Positions 1-10,277 of a stretch of 64,000 nt of DNA are shown piece by piece. The stretch comes from Clostridiales bacterium (GTDB lineage: Bacteria; Bacillota; Clostridia; Peptostreptococcales; Acidaminobacteraceae). Under the pieces are notes generated by a model. It saw only the letters and a list, made by a program, of their open reading frames with translations. It ran no database searches and was not told the DNA's origin. How positions within the stretch are numbered: position 1 is the stretch's first letter; every line of letters starts with the position of its first letter. The stretch is from the NCBI GenBank assembly GCA_016342415.1, contig JAEIOD010000006.1:167746-231745 (forward strand). The letters are read 5' to 3'. A program made the translations under genes and the position numbers.

Positions 1-392
1 CCTTTATAAATACCTTCTAGAAACTCTTGACGCCATAACTCTGTCTGATGAATCAACGGACAACAATGGAACTGATTTTTTTCGACAATCAAAGTCAAGT
101 TGCCATCAACCAAATGAGGTTCTAGTGGATATGTTCTACACTGAATCGGACGGTAATTTCTTAAACAACCGGATTCATTGGAACAAAATATATAATATAG
201 TTTTTTTGTACCTATCGGTAGATCATATTCATAAGAAGAATGTACTTCATAAGACACATCTAGCTGTTCTTGCACTGCTTCAAATTCCTCTGGCAGTAAA
301 TACATTCCCAATGAACCCTCGTCGTCATGGCTCCTGCAGCAGTGGTAATTACATAACTCGCCACAATTGCCCTCTATAACGGGTTCGTTCAT
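1..392 (-). CDS. YkgJ-like cysteine-cluster protein, 3' end beyond window
   Basis: Reading the minus strand from 392 to the left edge gives an uninterrupted frame of 130 codons with no stop. Near its start it carries a Cys-x3-Cys-x3-Cys-Cys cluster (GNCGELCNYHCCR) and later RPIQCRTYPLEP, the pattern of the YkgJ/UPF0153 zinc- or iron-chelating cysteine-cluster family. The frame is open upstream to about 440 but without an ATG, so the start at 392 (or TTG at 395) is uncertain. A GAGGTG motif lies inside the end of the acetyltransferase just upstream, with which it is probably co-transcribed. The function of the family is unknown. Confidence 0.65.
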   Translation of the reverse strand, partial: MNEPVIEGNCGELCNYHCCRSHDDEGSLGMYLLPEEFEAVQEQLDVSYEVHSSYEYDLPIGTKKLYYIFCSNESGCLRNYRPIQCRTYPLEPHLVDGNLTLIVEKNQFHCCPLIHQTELWRQEFLEGIYK

Positions 393-418
393 CAACTCAT
401 ACGCTTTTTTAAAAATAT

Positions 419-844
419 CTATTCTGTCATGATGATAAATAATCTTTCACCTCTTTTAAACTGTTGTACTTCTTTAAAGCCTAATTTTTTATATAACTTA
501 ATCGCCCTCTTATTAAATGCAAGTACAGTTAATCGGAGTGGTTTACCTTCATTTCTAAGCTCTTTCATAACATCAATCATAAAAGCTTCTCCTAGACCTT
601 TACCACAAAGACTTGGTTTCATACCAATTCCAAAATCCAAATAAGTATCTGGATACTCTCCGGGTGGCACTTGAGCATCATGACCAAAACAGTAAAATCC
701 TAATAGATTGTCTTCATCAATTACGGCGTAATAGGATGCTAACAGCTCATTATATGCATTCGGCATATTATAAGTATCATACGGTACTTCATATTTCCAA
801 ACTATAATTTCTTCAGCCCATTGTTTCGTCATTTTTTTTATCAA
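419..844 (-). CDS. GNAT family N-acetyltransferase (RimI-like)
   Basis: A single GNAT domain. The acetyl-CoA pyrophosphate loop reads GKGLGEAF and is followed by a C-terminal half with RAIKLYKKLGF, typical of RimI-type enzymes that transfer acetyl from acetyl-CoA to an amine. The substrate cannot be told. An ATG lies at 862, but GGAGGTGAG falls inside its first codons and sits 6 nt before a TTG at 844, so TTG 844 is the preferred start. The cysteine-cluster gene follows directly downstream. Confidence 0.8.
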   Translation of the reverse strand: MIKKMTKQWAEEIIVWKYEVPYDTYNMPNAYNELLASYYAVIDEDNLLGFYCFGHDAQVPPGEYPDTYLDFGIGMKPSLCGKGLGEAFMIDVMKELRNEGKPLRLTVLAFNKRAIKLYKKLGFKEVQQFKRGERLFIIMTE

Positions 845-957
845 AATACTCACCTCCCTCATATTATATCATACTTGAGTTTTCTATTTATACCATTTTT
901 GATTTTAGAGATTAAAGACATATCTTAACGGGCATCTATAGACTAGGAGGTACATTT

Positions 958-1413
958 ATGTTTACAAAAGTTGAAGAGTATATACTGGACTTACCTGAGG
1001 ATAGACAACTTGTCATTCAAAAAATTAGAGAAATCATCTTAAACAATCTACATGACGGTTTTGATGAAGTCATTCAATACGAGATGTTGGGTTATGTCGT
1101 ACCCCACAAAATATATCCAGCAGGATATCACTGTGATCCCAAACAACCACTGCCTTATATCCATTTGGCATCACAAAAAAATTACATTTCTTTATATCAT
1201 ATGGGACTTTATGCAGATAAGGTACTATTAGAATGGTTTACAAGTGAATATGCCAAAAGGTGTCACTATAAATTGGATATGGGTAAGAGCTGTATTCGAT
1301 TCAAAAAAATGGATGATATCCCCTATGATTTAATAGGTGAACTGGTTTCTAAAATGACTGTTGGAGATTGGATCAATTTATATGAAAAATCACATGTTAG
1401 AGACGTGACCTAA
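958..1413 (+). CDS. DUF1801 domain protein
   Basis: A 151-residue soluble protein. It opens with VEEYILDLPEDRQLVIQKIR and has a middle 'SQKNYISLYHMGLY' and a late 'CIRFKKMDDIP', the layout of DUF1801 (YdhG-like) proteins, whose biochemical role is unsettled. A good AGGAGG lies 7 nt before the ATG. It stands alone on the plus strand, divergent from the acetyltransferase. Confidence 0.75.
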   Translation: MFTKVEEYILDLPEDRQLVIQKIREIILNNLHDGFDEVIQYEMLGYVVPHKIYPAGYHCDPKQPLPYIHLASQKNYISLYHMGLYADKVLLEWFTSEYAKRCHYKLDMGKSCIRFKKMDDIPYDLIGELVSKMTVGDWINLYEKSHVRDVT

Positions 1414-1502
1414 AAAGGTATGTTCACCATTAAAAAAGCTTACTTTAAATTATTGTCTAGAATTTCATATTAAGGGTATAAGTAATATAAGGATGTGATT
1501 AT

Positions 1503-3218
1503 ATGAAAATTAAAAATGTAAAACTGAAAAACAAGATTATCTTTTTAGCTGTATTCATTATCATTGTATTCTCAGCAATGATTGGATTTTACATTATTCC
1601 AACCGTTTCTAATATTATAGAAGAACGTACAATGGTAAAGCTAACCCAATTAGTTGATTTGCCTTATTCTGAAATTCAACGCCAATATGACCTGTATAAA
1701 AATGGTGACAAATCAGAAGAAGATGCAAAACAGGAAGCACTTAGATTTGTTGAAAATCTAAGGTATTCGGAAACAGAGTATTTCTGGGTCAATGATATGG
1801 ACGGCATGATGTTGATGCATCCAATCGCACTTACTTTAGTGGATACCAATGTTCTAGGTTTAAAAGATCCAGACGGCTATCTATTCTTCCAGGCAATGAT
1901 TGATATTGTAAAAAAAGATGACGAAGGTATCATTAGATATCAATGGCCAAAACCAGGAAAAGAAGAACCACAACCTAAAATTTCTTTTGTTAAGGGATTT
2001 GATGATTGGAAATGGCTTATCGGTACAGGAGTATATGTAGATGACTTGCAAGAGATAAAGAAAGATATTTACTTCAGTGTTGTCATTATTTCAGTCGTTA
2101 TTATCCTGTTTTCTCTGATGCTTATTACTCTTATTGTTATTCCGCTTAATAAAACACTTAGAGAAATCCTTTTACACACAAAACAATATGAAGCGTTGGA
2201 TTTTAGAGAAAAAATCAATATCAACAGTTCCGATGAACTCGGTCTCATTTCAAGTGCATTCAATTCAGTAAGTGAAGGTCTAAGAAACCTACTTGAAAAT
2301 ATGGTACAAACATCGACTGAGCTCACTAAAGACTCTGAGGAAATCGCAAGAGAAGTCAAACTTTTAGAGGAGTCAACAGGTTTGACTTTGGAATCGACAA
2401 CTGATATATCTGCCGTTATAGAAGAAACGACAGCAGCAGCTACAACTGTCACACATACAGTCGATGAAATCAGATCAGCCATTGAAGTGGTTGCAGAAAA
2501 AGCTACAGAAGGTGCTCATCAAGCCGGTGATGTCAGTAGTAGAGCCAGTAAACTGAAAATAGAAGCCGTTCAATCGGGCGAACATGCCAACGGCATCTAT
2601 AATGATGTGAAAGGTCGTCTTGAAAGTGCAATTTCTGATGCAAAACAAGTTAGTAAGATCAACGACTTACTAGAAGGTATTCTAAGTATTACATCACAGA
2701 CCAACTTACTTGCATTAAATGCTTCCATAGAAGCAGCTCGTGCAGGTGACGCTGGTAAAGGATTTGCAGTGGTAGCCAACGAAGTCGGTAAACTAGCTGA
2801 CGAATCTTCAACGTTGGTTGAAAACATTCAAAAAACAGTTGATTTTATACAAAAATCAGTTAATACTCTCATAAGTGACTCATCTGAAATATTGGATTTT
2901 ATTGAATCTGATGTACTAAAAGACTATAAAAAATTGAGCGCCATTGGTGATCAATACAGTGATGATGCAGATATCTTTAATGGTATTATGATGGAGCTGA
3001 GTGCAATATCAGAACAGTTAACAAGTTCGATAGAGTCTATCGCTACCAATATGCATGAAGTTCAAGATGCAACCGATCAAGAGTCCCAAGGTGTTGAGAA
3101 CATCCTTCATATGACCAAAGATATTACGGATAAGACAATAAAAGTAAATGAAATTATTCAAGTTAATATCGATATGATTAAAGAACTTGATCAACTCATC
3201 AATCAATTTAGTATCTAA
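1503..3218 (+). CDS. Methyl-accepting chemotaxis protein with Cache sensor
   Basis: A transmembrane chemoreceptor of 571 residues. TM1 is about 12-34. An extracytoplasmic single-Cache (sCache_2-like) domain follows at about 40-185 ([27 protein letters not shown]). TM2 is about 189-214, then HAMP, then a long cytoplasmic signalling coiled coil. The conserved hairpin tip [16 protein letters not shown] sits at about 399-414 and binds CheA/CheW in this family. No C-terminal CheR tether is seen. It implies a chemotaxis system encoded elsewhere. The gene is monocistronic and ends at a terminator shared with the his operon. The ligand is unknown; sCache_2 domains often bind small organic acids. Confidence 0.93.
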   Translation: MKIKNVKLKNKIIFLAVFIIIVFSAMIGFYIIPTVSNIIEERTMVKLTQLVDLPYSEIQRQYDLYKNGDKSEEDAKQEALRFVENLRYSETEYFWVNDMDGMMLMHPIALTLVDTNVLGLKDPDGYLFFQAMIDIVKKDDEGIIRYQWPKPGKEEPQPKISFVKGFDDWKWLIGTGVYVDDLQEIKKDIYFSVVIISVVIILFSLMLITLIVIPLNKTLREILLHTKQYEALDFREKININSSDELGLISSAFNSVSEGLRNLLENMVQTSTELTKDSEEIAREVKLLEESTGLTLESTTDISAVIEETTAAATTVTHTVDEIRSAIEVVAEKATEGAHQAGDVSSRASKLKIEAVQSGEHANGIYNDVKGRLESAISDAKQVSKINDLLEGILSITSQTNLLALNASIEAARAGDAGKGFAVVANEVGKLADESSTLVENIQKTVDFIQKSVNTLISDSSEILDFIESDVLKDYKKLSAIGDQYSDDADIFNGIMMELSAISEQLTSSIESIATNMHEVQDATDQESQGVENILHMTKDITDKTIKVNEIIQVNIDMIKELDQLINQFSI

Positions 3219-3222
3219 GAAA

Positions 3223-3254
3223 AAAGCAGATATAATTTTATTTATATCTGCTTT
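3223..3254. terminator. Bidirectional terminator between MCP and hisIE
   Basis: A perfect 13-bp inverted repeat (AAAGCAGATATAA / TTATATCTGCTTT, loop 6 nt) with A and T runs on both flanks. It serves the chemoreceptor on the plus strand and the his operon on the minus strand. The last codons and stop of hisIE lie inside the stem. Confidence 0.85.
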
Positions 3255-3837
3255 CTAATTCATTTAATACATCGGAAAGAGTGACTTCATCATGTACCAT
3301 CAATACCATAACGTGGTATACAAAATCAGCTATTTCACAAACCAGTTCTGACCTGTTATTTGACATGGAAGCAATTATGATTTCACTACTTTCCTCTCCT
3401 ACTTTTTTTAGAATCTTTTCACGACCTTTATCCAATAGATAATTGGTATATGAACCTTCAACAGGTTCATTTTTTCTGTCTTCAATCAAAGTATACAGTT
3501 TACTCAGCATGTTGCTATCTACTTGTTCTCCAATCAGGGAATTATGAAAACACGATGTTTGTCCAGTATGGCATGCAGGTCCCTTCTGTTTGACAATTGC
3601 CAAAAGTGCATCACTATCACAGTCAAATTTAAGTGACACCAGTTCTTGAGTATGACCAGAGCTTTCACCTTTTTTCCAAAGTTCATTTCTACTTCTGCTA
3701 AAATAGTATAATGCATTTTCTTCTAAAGTCTTATTCAGAGCTTCTTCATTCATATAAGAAAGTATCAATACTTCCTTGGTAAAAAAATCTTGGGTAATCA
3801 CAGGTATCAATCCATTTGAATCAAATTTAATAGTCAT
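3238..3837 (-). CDS. hisIE: Bifunctional phosphoribosyl-AMP cyclohydrolase / phosphoribosyl-ATP pyrophosphatase
   Basis: Catalyses steps 2 and 3 of histidine synthesis: PR-ATP to PR-AMP, then ring opening to ProFAR. The N-terminal HisI half has the metal-binding GPACHTGQTSCFH. The C-terminal HisE half has GEESSEIIIAS and the helical ELVCEIADFVYHVMVLM. About 199 residues is the normal size for the fusion. The start is the ATG at 3837, with AAGGTG upstream; a GTG at 3843 overlaps hisF. It is the last gene of the his operon and directly follows hisF. Confidence 0.95.
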   Translation of the reverse strand: MTIKFDSNGLIPVITQDFFTKEVLILSYMNEEALNKTLEENALYYFSRSRNELWKKGESSGHTQELVSLKFDCDSDALLAIVKQKGPACHTGQTSCFHNSLIGEQVDSNMLSKLYTLIEDRKNEPVEGSYTNYLLDKGREKILKKVGEESSEIIIASMSNNRSELVCEIADFVYHVMVLMVHDEVTLSDVLNELESRYK

Positions 3838-3839
3838 AT

Positions 3840-4595
3840 TCACCTTCTCATTCTTATATTTTTTGATAATAAAAAATCTTTTAAGTCATTTATTTTAATC
3901 ACTTTATTATGAAAAACAGATGCCGCTAAAATACCATCTACATTGGCTTTTACCACTGCTTCATAGAAGTCCTCCTTTTTCCCTGCACCACCAGAGGCAA
4001 TTACAGGAACGCTGACAGCATCTGTGATCTTTTTCAGACACGTGATATCGTAACCGTTTTTCATGCCATCTTCGTCAATACTGTTTATTACCAATTCACC
4101 CGCTCCAAGTTCAACTGCATCTTTTGCCCATTTGATCGCATCTAAACCGGTATTTTTTCTGCCTCCATGAGTAACAACTTTATAAACATCATCTATCTTT
4201 TTTACATCAATGGAAACAACAACACATTGGTTGCCATACTTCTTTGAAGCTTCTTTAATCAGATTAGGATTTTCTATAGCACTGGAATTGATAGATACTT
4301 TATCTGCGCCACTTTTTAAGATACGGTCAAAGTCTTCTACCGTTTTGACCCCGCCTCCAACACAAAAGGGGATATTGATACAATCTGCCACAGCTGAAAC
4401 AAAATCAAGTGTGGCACCTCTCTTTTCATGAGAAGCCGTAATATCATAAAAGACCAACTCATCAGCACCTTCATTTGTATAGAACTCCGCCAGTTCAACG
4501 GGTGATGCAATATCTTCTATATTCTGAAACTGAACACCTTTTACCACTCTGCCGTCTCTTACATCCAAACAAGGGATAATTCTTCTAGTCAACAT
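3840..4595 (-). CDS. hisF: Imidazole glycerol phosphate synthase, cyclase subunit
   Basis: A (beta/alpha)8-barrel subunit of 251 residues. With HisH it converts PRFAR and ammonia to imidazole glycerol phosphate and AICAR. It shows [16 protein letters not shown] with the catalytic Asp near residue 11, INSIDEDG (second catalytic Asp) and the phosphate-binding VIASGGAGK. The ATG overlaps the end of hisA by 7 nt and has GGAGG upstream. Full length. Confidence 0.96.
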   Translation of the reverse strand: MLTRRIIPCLDVRDGRVVKGVQFQNIEDIASPVELAEFYTNEGADELVFYDITASHEKRGATLDFVSAVADCINIPFCVGGGVKTVEDFDRILKSGADKVSINSSAIENPNLIKEASKKYGNQCVVVSIDVKKIDDVYKVVTHGGRKNTGLDAIKWAKDAVELGAGELVINSIDEDGMKNGYDITCLKKITDAVSVPVIASGGAGKKEDFYEAVVKANVDGILAASVFHNKVIKINDLKDFLLSKNIRMRR

Positions 4596-5290
4596 GATAA
4601 AGCCTCCTCAAGAGTAAATCTGTTTTCATACAAGGCTTTACCAACTACAACACCATGTACACCAATTTCTTTTAGTTGAATCAAGTCTTCCAATACACTG
4701 ATACCACCAGATGCAATGACTTCAATAGAGGTTTCTTTCAGTATTTTTTTATACATCTCAAAGTTTGGACCAGTAAGTGTACCATCTTTTGAAATGTCTG
4801 TATAGACAATGCGTTTAACGCCCTTAGATTCAAGTTGTTTTATCCAAGAGACCGCATCTACTGAAGAGACTTCTTCCCACCCTTCAACGGCTACAAAGCC
4901 ATTTTTTGCATCCACACCAACCGTGATATTCTCAGGATACAAGTTAACTATTTCCTGTAACAAGTCAGGTTCTTTAATGGCCATGGTGCCTATTATGATT
5001 TGACTCACACCAATCTCCAAATATTGAACAACTTGACTTAATGTCCGTATACCGCCACCCACTTGAACAAAAGTTGGACTCTCTGTTAGAATATCATAGA
5101 TCGAAATCCTATTGTCCCCTGCTTGTCTAGCGCCGTTTAAGTCAACAATATGTAAGTTCCTGCACCCACCGTTCATCAACTTTTTCGATAAATCCTTTGG
5201 TTTGCCATATACAGTCACTTCATTATAATCACCTTTTAAAAGTCTAACGGCTTGACCGTCCAGTATATCAATTGCTGGATATATTATCAT
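4589..5290 (-). CDS. hisA: ProFAR isomerase (HisA)
   Basis: 1-(5-phosphoribosyl)-5-[(5-phosphoribosylamino)methylideneamino]imidazole-4-carboxamide isomerase, a (beta/alpha)8 barrel of 233 residues. The acid/base pair is visible: [13 protein letters not shown] (Asp8) and [14 protein letters not shown]. The C-terminal phosphate site is EVIASGGIS. It overlaps hisH upstream by 23 nt and hisF downstream by 7 nt, which suggests translational coupling. Confidence 0.95.
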   Translation of the reverse strand: MIIYPAIDILDGQAVRLLKGDYNEVTVYGKPKDLSKKLMNGGCRNLHIVDLNGARQAGDNRISIYDILTESPTFVQVGGGIRTLSQVVQYLEIGVSQIIIGTMAIKEPDLLQEIVNLYPENITVGVDAKNGFVAVEGWEEVSSVDAVSWIKQLESKGVKRIVYTDISKDGTLTGPNFEMYKKILKETSIEVIASGGISVLEDLIQLKEIGVHGVVVGKALYENRFTLEEALSC

Positions 5291-5873
5291 CTAATAACTC
5301 CTTTATCATGTCCATCATCAGTTTACCTGCATCTCCACTTTTTTCTGGATGAAATTGAAATCCTAAAATATTATCTTTCTTAACAACGCTTGGTACTTTC
5401 ACATCATACTCTGCATAAGCAATCACTTCCTCACCACCAGACTCAGCATAAAATGAGTGAACAAAATAGACATACGTTTGGTTTAACGATTCTTTTGTCG
5501 AGAGCAGATTATTCCATCCCATATGAGGTACTTTTACATTGGTTGTTTTAAAGGGTTTTATATCACCTAAAAGCAAGCCCAATCCCTTCTTATACCCACC
5601 TTCATAAGAGGCATCGTATAGAAGTTGCATCCCCAAACAAATGCCTACCAGCGGTTTACCTTCCTGAGCTTCTTTTCTTATGATGTCATCTAGTCCATAA
5701 GTCTTTAACATCTTCATCGCATCTCCATATGCTCCAACACCAGGTAATATCAACATCTCCGATGAGGCAATCACTCCAGGATCCCGACTGAGTACAACTT
5801 CTAAGGCTTCTCTTTTAAACCAATTCATCAAAGATCTTATATTCCCGAGTCCATAATCAATTATAGTTATCAT
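5268..5873 (-). CDS. hisH: Imidazole glycerol phosphate synthase, glutaminase subunit
   Basis: A class I glutamine amidotransferase of 201 residues that feeds ammonia to HisF. The triad is visible: nucleophilic Cys in VGICLGMQLL and the His/Glu pair in FQFHPEKSGDAG. The N-terminal IDYGLGNIRSL is typical of HisH. Its ATG overlaps the hisB stop (ATGA). Confidence 0.96.
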   Translation of the reverse strand: MITIIDYGLGNIRSLMNWFKREALEVVLSRDPGVIASSEMLILPGVGAYGDAMKMLKTYGLDDIIRKEAQEGKPLVGICLGMQLLYDASYEGGYKKGLGLLLGDIKPFKTTNVKVPHMGWNNLLSTKESLNQTYVYFVHSFYAESGGEEVIAYAEYDVKVPSVVKKDNILGFQFHPEKSGDAGKLMMDMIKELLDDNISSN

Positions 5874-6448
5874 AATACCCCCTTAGACGACATCACTTGA
5901 TTACTTGTTATTTGTACAGCTTCTTTTAAAGCTCTTCCAAATCCTTTAAATAACGCTTCTGCTTTATGATGATCGTTTTCACCATAAAGTACTGATAAAT
6001 GTAATGTCAGCAGCGCAGTATTGGTAATACTTTTAAAAAACTCTTTAATGTTTTGAACATCAAGTGTCCCTAAATCAGACCTTTGATATGCGCAGTCATA
6101 AAACAAATAAGGTCTTCCAGACAAATCCAAAGTGATTCTAGCCAAAGTCTCATCCATGGGCAAATACATACTGCCGTATCTATTGATGCCTTTCTTATCC
6201 CCTAGAGTTTTATAAATGGCTTCACCAAGTACCAATCCTATATCCTCTGCAGTATGATGACTGTCTACTTCAATATCACCTTTTACCTCTAAAGTTAAGT
6301 CAAAGCCACTATGAAAAGCGAATAGTTCTAACATATGATCTAGGAATCCTATCCCAGTAGAAATACTATATTGCCCTGAGCCATCAAGATTTAACTCACA
6401 TATTATATCAGTTTCTTTGGTTGTTCTTTTTATCTTTATATTTCTCAT
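5870..6448 (-). CDS. hisB: Imidazoleglycerol-phosphate dehydratase
   Basis: The monofunctional dehydratase, 192 residues, without the N-terminal histidinol phosphatase domain found in enterobacterial HisB. The two metal-ligand motifs are present: DSHHTAEDIGL and ENDHHKAEALFKGF. It overlaps hisC (ATGA) upstream and hisH downstream. No histidinol-phosphate phosphatase is encoded in the operon, so that step must be elsewhere in the genome. Confidence 0.95.
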   Translation of the reverse strand: MRNIKIKRTTKETDIICELNLDGSGQYSISTGIGFLDHMLELFAFHSGFDLTLEVKGDIEVDSHHTAEDIGLVLGEAIYKTLGDKKGINRYGSMYLPMDETLARITLDLSGRPYLFYDCAYQRSDLGTLDVQNIKEFFKSITNTALLTLHLSVLYGENDHHKAEALFKGFGRALKEAVQITSNQVMSSKGVL

Positions 6449-7452
6449 ATGACCATCCTTGTCTGAACTGATTGCAAACCTTCTAAAAACATCTCATTGT
6501 CACTTTTTGACCCTATGGAAACGCGGTATTTCCGATTACCAAATGCTCTAATCAAAACACCACAACTCAATAACTCATCATATAACAACTCTTGTCCTTC
6601 AAAGTATAAAAAATTGGCAGCAGACTTATAAACTTTATAACCCATTTCACACATTTGATTGTAGATATATTCTCTTTGATTGATGATTTCATCAATGTTT
6701 TTTAGTGTTTCAGCTGAGTTTTCTAAAGCTTTTATGGCCGCTCTTTGTGACAAAGCATTTAAATTATAAGGGGCTTTTACTTTGGATATCTCATTTACAA
6801 TTTGTTGTGATGCAATCAAATAGCCCACTCTAGCACCTGCAAGACCCCAAGCTTTTGAGAATGTTCTTAAGATGATCAAGTTATCATAAGCGCTAAGTCT
6901 GTTGATCATAGACCCTTCACAGAACTCTATATAAGCCTCGTCTACAACCACCAAACTTTTTGTTGATTTACATAGTCTCTCAATTTCCGTTTTATTGATT
7001 AAATAGCCTGTGGGATTATTAGGATTACAAATCAAAATCAACTTGGGTTGTTTCAATACCGCTTGATTGATCAAATCATCCATATCCATGACATAATTAT
7101 CATTTGAGACAGAAATATAGTTTGCATCATATATTTTTGCAAATATCTTATACATGGAAAAACTGATATCAAACCCTAAAATTTTATCTCCTGATTCTAT
7201 ATAGGTTCTCATCAACAGTTCAATCATTTCACTTGAACCATTCCCAACAATTATTTCTTCCTGATCTACAGATAAATAAGATGCTATTGCTTTTTTTAGT
7301 GTGCTTGCATCATTATCTGGATATCTATTGAGATCCTCTGCATCAATCATAAAACTTAGATTATTCGAATTTTCATTGGCATCTAATCTCACCACATTCT
7401 CTATTTGAGTCACCTTATATGGGATTAACTCTTTTATCGTTTCTCTAATCAT
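6445..7452 (-). CDS. hisC: Histidinol-phosphate aminotransferase
   Basis: A fold-type I PLP aminotransferase that converts imidazole acetol phosphate and glutamate to histidinol phosphate. The PLP lysine lies in TFSKAWGLAGARVGY. Substrate-side motifs include NPNNPTGYL and VVDEAYIEF. The start is the ATG at 7452, with GGAGGAG upstream, inside the last codons of hisD; a TTG at 7464 is also in frame. 335 residues is slightly shorter than usual (about 350) but no core motif is missing. Confidence 0.95.
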   Translation of the reverse strand: MIRETIKELIPYKVTQIENVVRLDANENSNNLSFMIDAEDLNRYPDNDASTLKKAIASYLSVDQEEIIVGNGSSEMIELLMRTYIESGDKILGFDISFSMYKIFAKIYDANYISVSNDNYVMDMDDLINQAVLKQPKLILICNPNNPTGYLINKTEIERLCKSTKSLVVVDEAYIEFCEGSMINRLSAYDNLIILRTFSKAWGLAGARVGYLIASQQIVNEISKVKAPYNLNALSQRAAIKALENSAETLKNIDEIINQREYIYNQMCEMGYKVYKSAANFLYFEGQELLYDELLSCGVLIRAFGNRKYRVSIGSKSDNEMFLEGLQSVQTRMVI

Positions 7453-8728
7453 CGTCTCCTCCAAATCTTACCTTTATGGAATTGGCATGTCCTGTCAATC
7501 CCTCATCTGTTGCTATCGTAATAATCTTGTCTTTTACATCTCTTAATCCCTCTTTTGTATAGTGGATATAAGATGTTTTTTTAATAAAGTCATCAATACC
7601 TAAAGGAGATGCAAACTTTGCAGTCCCGCTGGTTGGCAATGTATGATTGGGTCCAGCAAAGTAATCCCCCAATGCTTCTGGTGAGTAGTTTCCAATAAAT
7701 ATTGCACCAGCGTTTTCGATATCATTAACCAAATATTCTGCATTTTTTGTTTGTATTTCTAAATGTTCCGGCGCAATTTCATTTGCAAGTGATACCATTT
7801 GACTATCATCACTAACAATTAATATAGCTCCCTGATCTCGAAGAGATGATTTAACGATAGTCAATCGATCACTTGTTTTTAACTGTTCATTTAACTCTTC
7901 TTCTATTTTTTTAGCCATGACTTCACAAGTTGTTATCACCATTGACGCCGCTTTTTCATCATGTTCTGCTTGTCCTATCATATCCGCAGCTATGAATTTC
8001 GGATTTGAATATTGATCGGCCAGTATGAGTATTTCACTTGGACCAGCAATCATGTCAATGCCAACTTTATCCGAAAGTAATCCTTTTGCTGTAGCAACAT
8101 AAGCATTTCCTGGTCCTACTATCTTGTTGACTGAAGGTATGCTTTCAGTACTGTATGTCAAAGCAGCAACGGCTTGAGCCCCGCCCACTTTAAAAATTCT
8201 ATCCACACCAGCCAAATCAGCTGCAACCAGTACAGAAGGTTTTACAGATCCATCTTTCATAGGAGGCGTGACCATAATAATCTCTTTCACCCCTGCAAGC
8301 CTTGCTGGAATGGCATTCATTAAAACGGTTGATGGATAAGCCGCTTTACCACCAGGGACATATATTCCAACTCTATTAAGTGGTTTGATAATTTCACCTA
8401 ATCGTCCACCAGGTACATCGATGTATTTTGATGACCTTTGTTGAATATTATGAAAGGATTTGATGTTATCATATGCAGCTTTTAACGAGTTTAGAAGTTT
8501 CAGATCAATGGTTTCTTTCGCATACTTCATTTCATCTGGAGTGACTTCTAAGGACTCTAAACTGACTTTATCAAACTCTTTTGTGTAGTCAAACAAACTT
8601 AGATCGCCACCAATTTTGACTGTATCAATAATCTTTTGAACAATTTCTTTCAGTTCACAGTTATCGTCTTGTCTATCTTTCAGGCTTCTAATATATGTGT
8701 TAATCCCTTCACCTTTTATAATTTTCAT
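7445..8728 (-). CDS. hisD: Histidinol dehydrogenase
   Basis: Zinc- and NAD-dependent oxidation of L-histidinol to histidine, the last two steps of the pathway. 427 residues is full length. Family motifs: VPGGKAAYPSTVLMNAIPA, GPGNAYVATAK, DMIAGPSEILILAD, FIGNYSPEALGDY and the C-terminal zinc/substrate region LTGHANSIKVRFG. GGAGG precedes the ATG; the gene starts directly after hisG. Confidence 0.96.
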   Translation of the reverse strand: MKIIKGEGINTYIRSLKDRQDDNCELKEIVQKIIDTVKIGGDLSLFDYTKEFDKVSLESLEVTPDEMKYAKETIDLKLLNSLKAAYDNIKSFHNIQQRSSKYIDVPGGRLGEIIKPLNRVGIYVPGGKAAYPSTVLMNAIPARLAGVKEIIMVTPPMKDGSVKPSVLVAADLAGVDRIFKVGGAQAVAALTYSTESIPSVNKIVGPGNAYVATAKGLLSDKVGIDMIAGPSEILILADQYSNPKFIAADMIGQAEHDEKAASMVITTCEVMAKKIEEELNEQLKTSDRLTIVKSSLRDQGAILIVSDDSQMVSLANEIAPEHLEIQTKNAEYLVNDIENAGAIFIGNYSPEALGDYFAGPNHTLPTSGTAKFASPLGIDDFIKKTSYIHYTKEGLRDVKDKIITIATDEGLTGHANSIKVRFGGDDD

Positions 8729-9343
8729 TTAAGCCTCCTTCAGATTTTTAACCCACTCCACCAAAGTTGGTTTATTGAAACGATAACTCACACTGTTACA
8801 AATTAGTCTGGCTGATACCAAGTGCATATCTTCAACAACCACCAAATTATTGGCTTTTAATGTACTGCCTGTCTCTACAATATCCACTATGCAATCTGCT
8901 AATCCAACAATAGGAGCGAGTTCAACTGAACCGTTTAATGAGATGATTTCGATTTCCTTACCCATACTTGAAAAATACTTTTTAGCCACATTTGGATACT
9001 TGGTTGCTACTTTGATAAAATTTTGTTCTAAAACCTTCTCATTGTCTTTTAAAGTAGCAATAGAAAATTTGCATTTTCCAAATCCTAAGTCAGCAATTTC
9101 ATATACCATTTCGTCTCTTTCCATAATGACATCACTACCTACAACCCCTAAATCACAAACACCGTTTTCTACATAAGTCACCACATCACTTGGCTTCAGT
9201 AGGATATACTCCACTTCATTTTCCTTATCATGAAATACCAGTTTTCTAGAATTCAAATCAATGACTTGTTTTAAATTCATTTTTTCAAAACTTTTCATAG
9301 CAGATTCACATAAACGTCCTTTTGCAAGACCTACCCTAATCAT
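8729..9343 (-). CDS. hisG: ATP phosphoribosyltransferase, short form catalytic subunit
   Basis: The first committed step, ATP plus PRPP to PR-ATP. 204 residues with RVGLAKGRLCES at the start and the PRPP loop DCIVDIVETGSTLKAN near the end. It lacks the C-terminal ACT-like regulatory domain of long HisG, so it needs HisZ, which is encoded just upstream and overlaps it by 8 nt. Confidence 0.96.
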   Translation of the reverse strand: MIRVGLAKGRLCESAMKSFEKMNLKQVIDLNSRKLVFHDKENEVEYILLKPSDVVTYVENGVCDLGVVGSDVIMERDEMVYEIADLGFGKCKFSIATLKDNEKVLEQNFIKVATKYPNVAKKYFSSMGKEIEIISLNGSVELAPIVGLADCIVDIVETGSTLKANNLVVVEDMHLVSARLICNSVSYRFNKPTLVEWVKNLKEA

Positions 9344-10247
9344 TTTTCACACTCCTCATTAATCCTTCAAATTCCACTGAAAACCCTACTGCTGGGATAC
9401 TTTTATTAAATAAGCTGGAAAGTTGATTGTATCTACCACCCCGAATGATGGGTACATTCAAACCTTTGTTGTATCCTTTAAATATAATGCCATCATAGTA
9501 ATCGAACTGTGACAATAAACTGAGATCAAACTCAACGGCTTGATTCAAATTATCAATTAAAAATCCGATTTCACTCAATGCTATTTTCATATCGCCATTC
9601 ATAAATCCTTGTCCAAATGCTTTCAAATCAAAGTTCTTCACTTCTAACAACATCAATAACTTTTCTTTGATCTCAGTTCTAATTTCAAGTGTTGATAGAA
9701 TATTGTCCAAAAGTAAGGGCTGTTTTTTATAAATGGCTTCTTTGATTTCTAATTTCGAGGTTTCCTTAACCTGAATTTCTTTTAAGAGACCTTCTAGATA
9801 TTTTGTATGACCTATCACCAAAACAGAATTCTGAGTCATTTTTAAAACCTGACAGGATAATCTTATAATCTCCATATCTGCCTCAATGGATAAATTGCCA
9901 AGATACTCAGCACCTATTTGTCTTTTTTCTTTAATACCTTCTATCAAATCATTTTCAAAAACAGTTGAATCGTAACAGAGTTTTAACTGTTTTGGCGCTT
10001 CATAAAAATTTGATAGTTCTTTTATGATATTGAAGGTGATATCTGGTCTCAGGATTTCGATTTCGCCTAAGTTATTGATGACTTTAACCGTTTTTTCCTT
10101 AGCTGTTCGACCACTACATTTCGAAAAAGTATCATAAGGTTCAAAATACGAGGTCTCCATCATCAAATAACCACTATTCTTTACAACTGCTTGTACTGCT
10201 TCCCTGGTCTGACTTCTTCTGCGTAAATTATTTAAATAACATTCCAT
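9336..10247 (-). CDS. hisZ: ATP phosphoribosyltransferase regulatory subunit (short HisZ)
   Basis: A histidyl-tRNA-synthetase-like regulatory partner of short HisG. Recognisable features are an N-terminal motif-2-like segment (LRPDITFNIIKEL) and a C-terminal IRGGRYNQLSS / AVGFSVEFEGLMR. About 303 residues against the usual 380-400 and quite divergent, but the hisG neighbour supports the call. ATG 10247 is preferred over 10259 because GGAGGAAGA lies immediately before it. It is the first structural gene after the attenuator. Confidence 0.88.
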   Translation of the reverse strand: MECYLNNLRRRSQTREAVQAVVKNSGYLMMETSYFEPYDTFSKCSGRTAKEKTVKVINNLGEIEILRPDITFNIIKELSNFYEAPKQLKLCYDSTVFENDLIEGIKEKRQIGAEYLGNLSIEADMEIIRLSCQVLKMTQNSVLVIGHTKYLEGLLKEIQVKETSKLEIKEAIYKKQPLLLDNILSTLEIRTEIKEKLLMLLEVKNFDLKAFGQGFMNGDMKIALSEIGFLIDNLNQAVEFDLSLLSQFDYYDGIIFKGYNKGLNVPIIRGGRYNQLSSLFNKSIPAVGFSVEFEGLMRSVKND

Positions 10248-10277
10248 TTCTTCCTCCATAAGTATTTTTGAGTAAAT

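Noticed and set aside
125..379. 84-codon plus-strand ORF at the left end
   Set aside because: It lies opposite the cysteine-cluster gene, which has family motifs in its own frame; the plus-strand reading has none.
2069..2482. 137-codon minus-strand ORF inside the chemoreceptor
   Set aside because: Low-complexity Ser/Val-rich shadow of a well-supported MCP gene, with no ribosome binding site.
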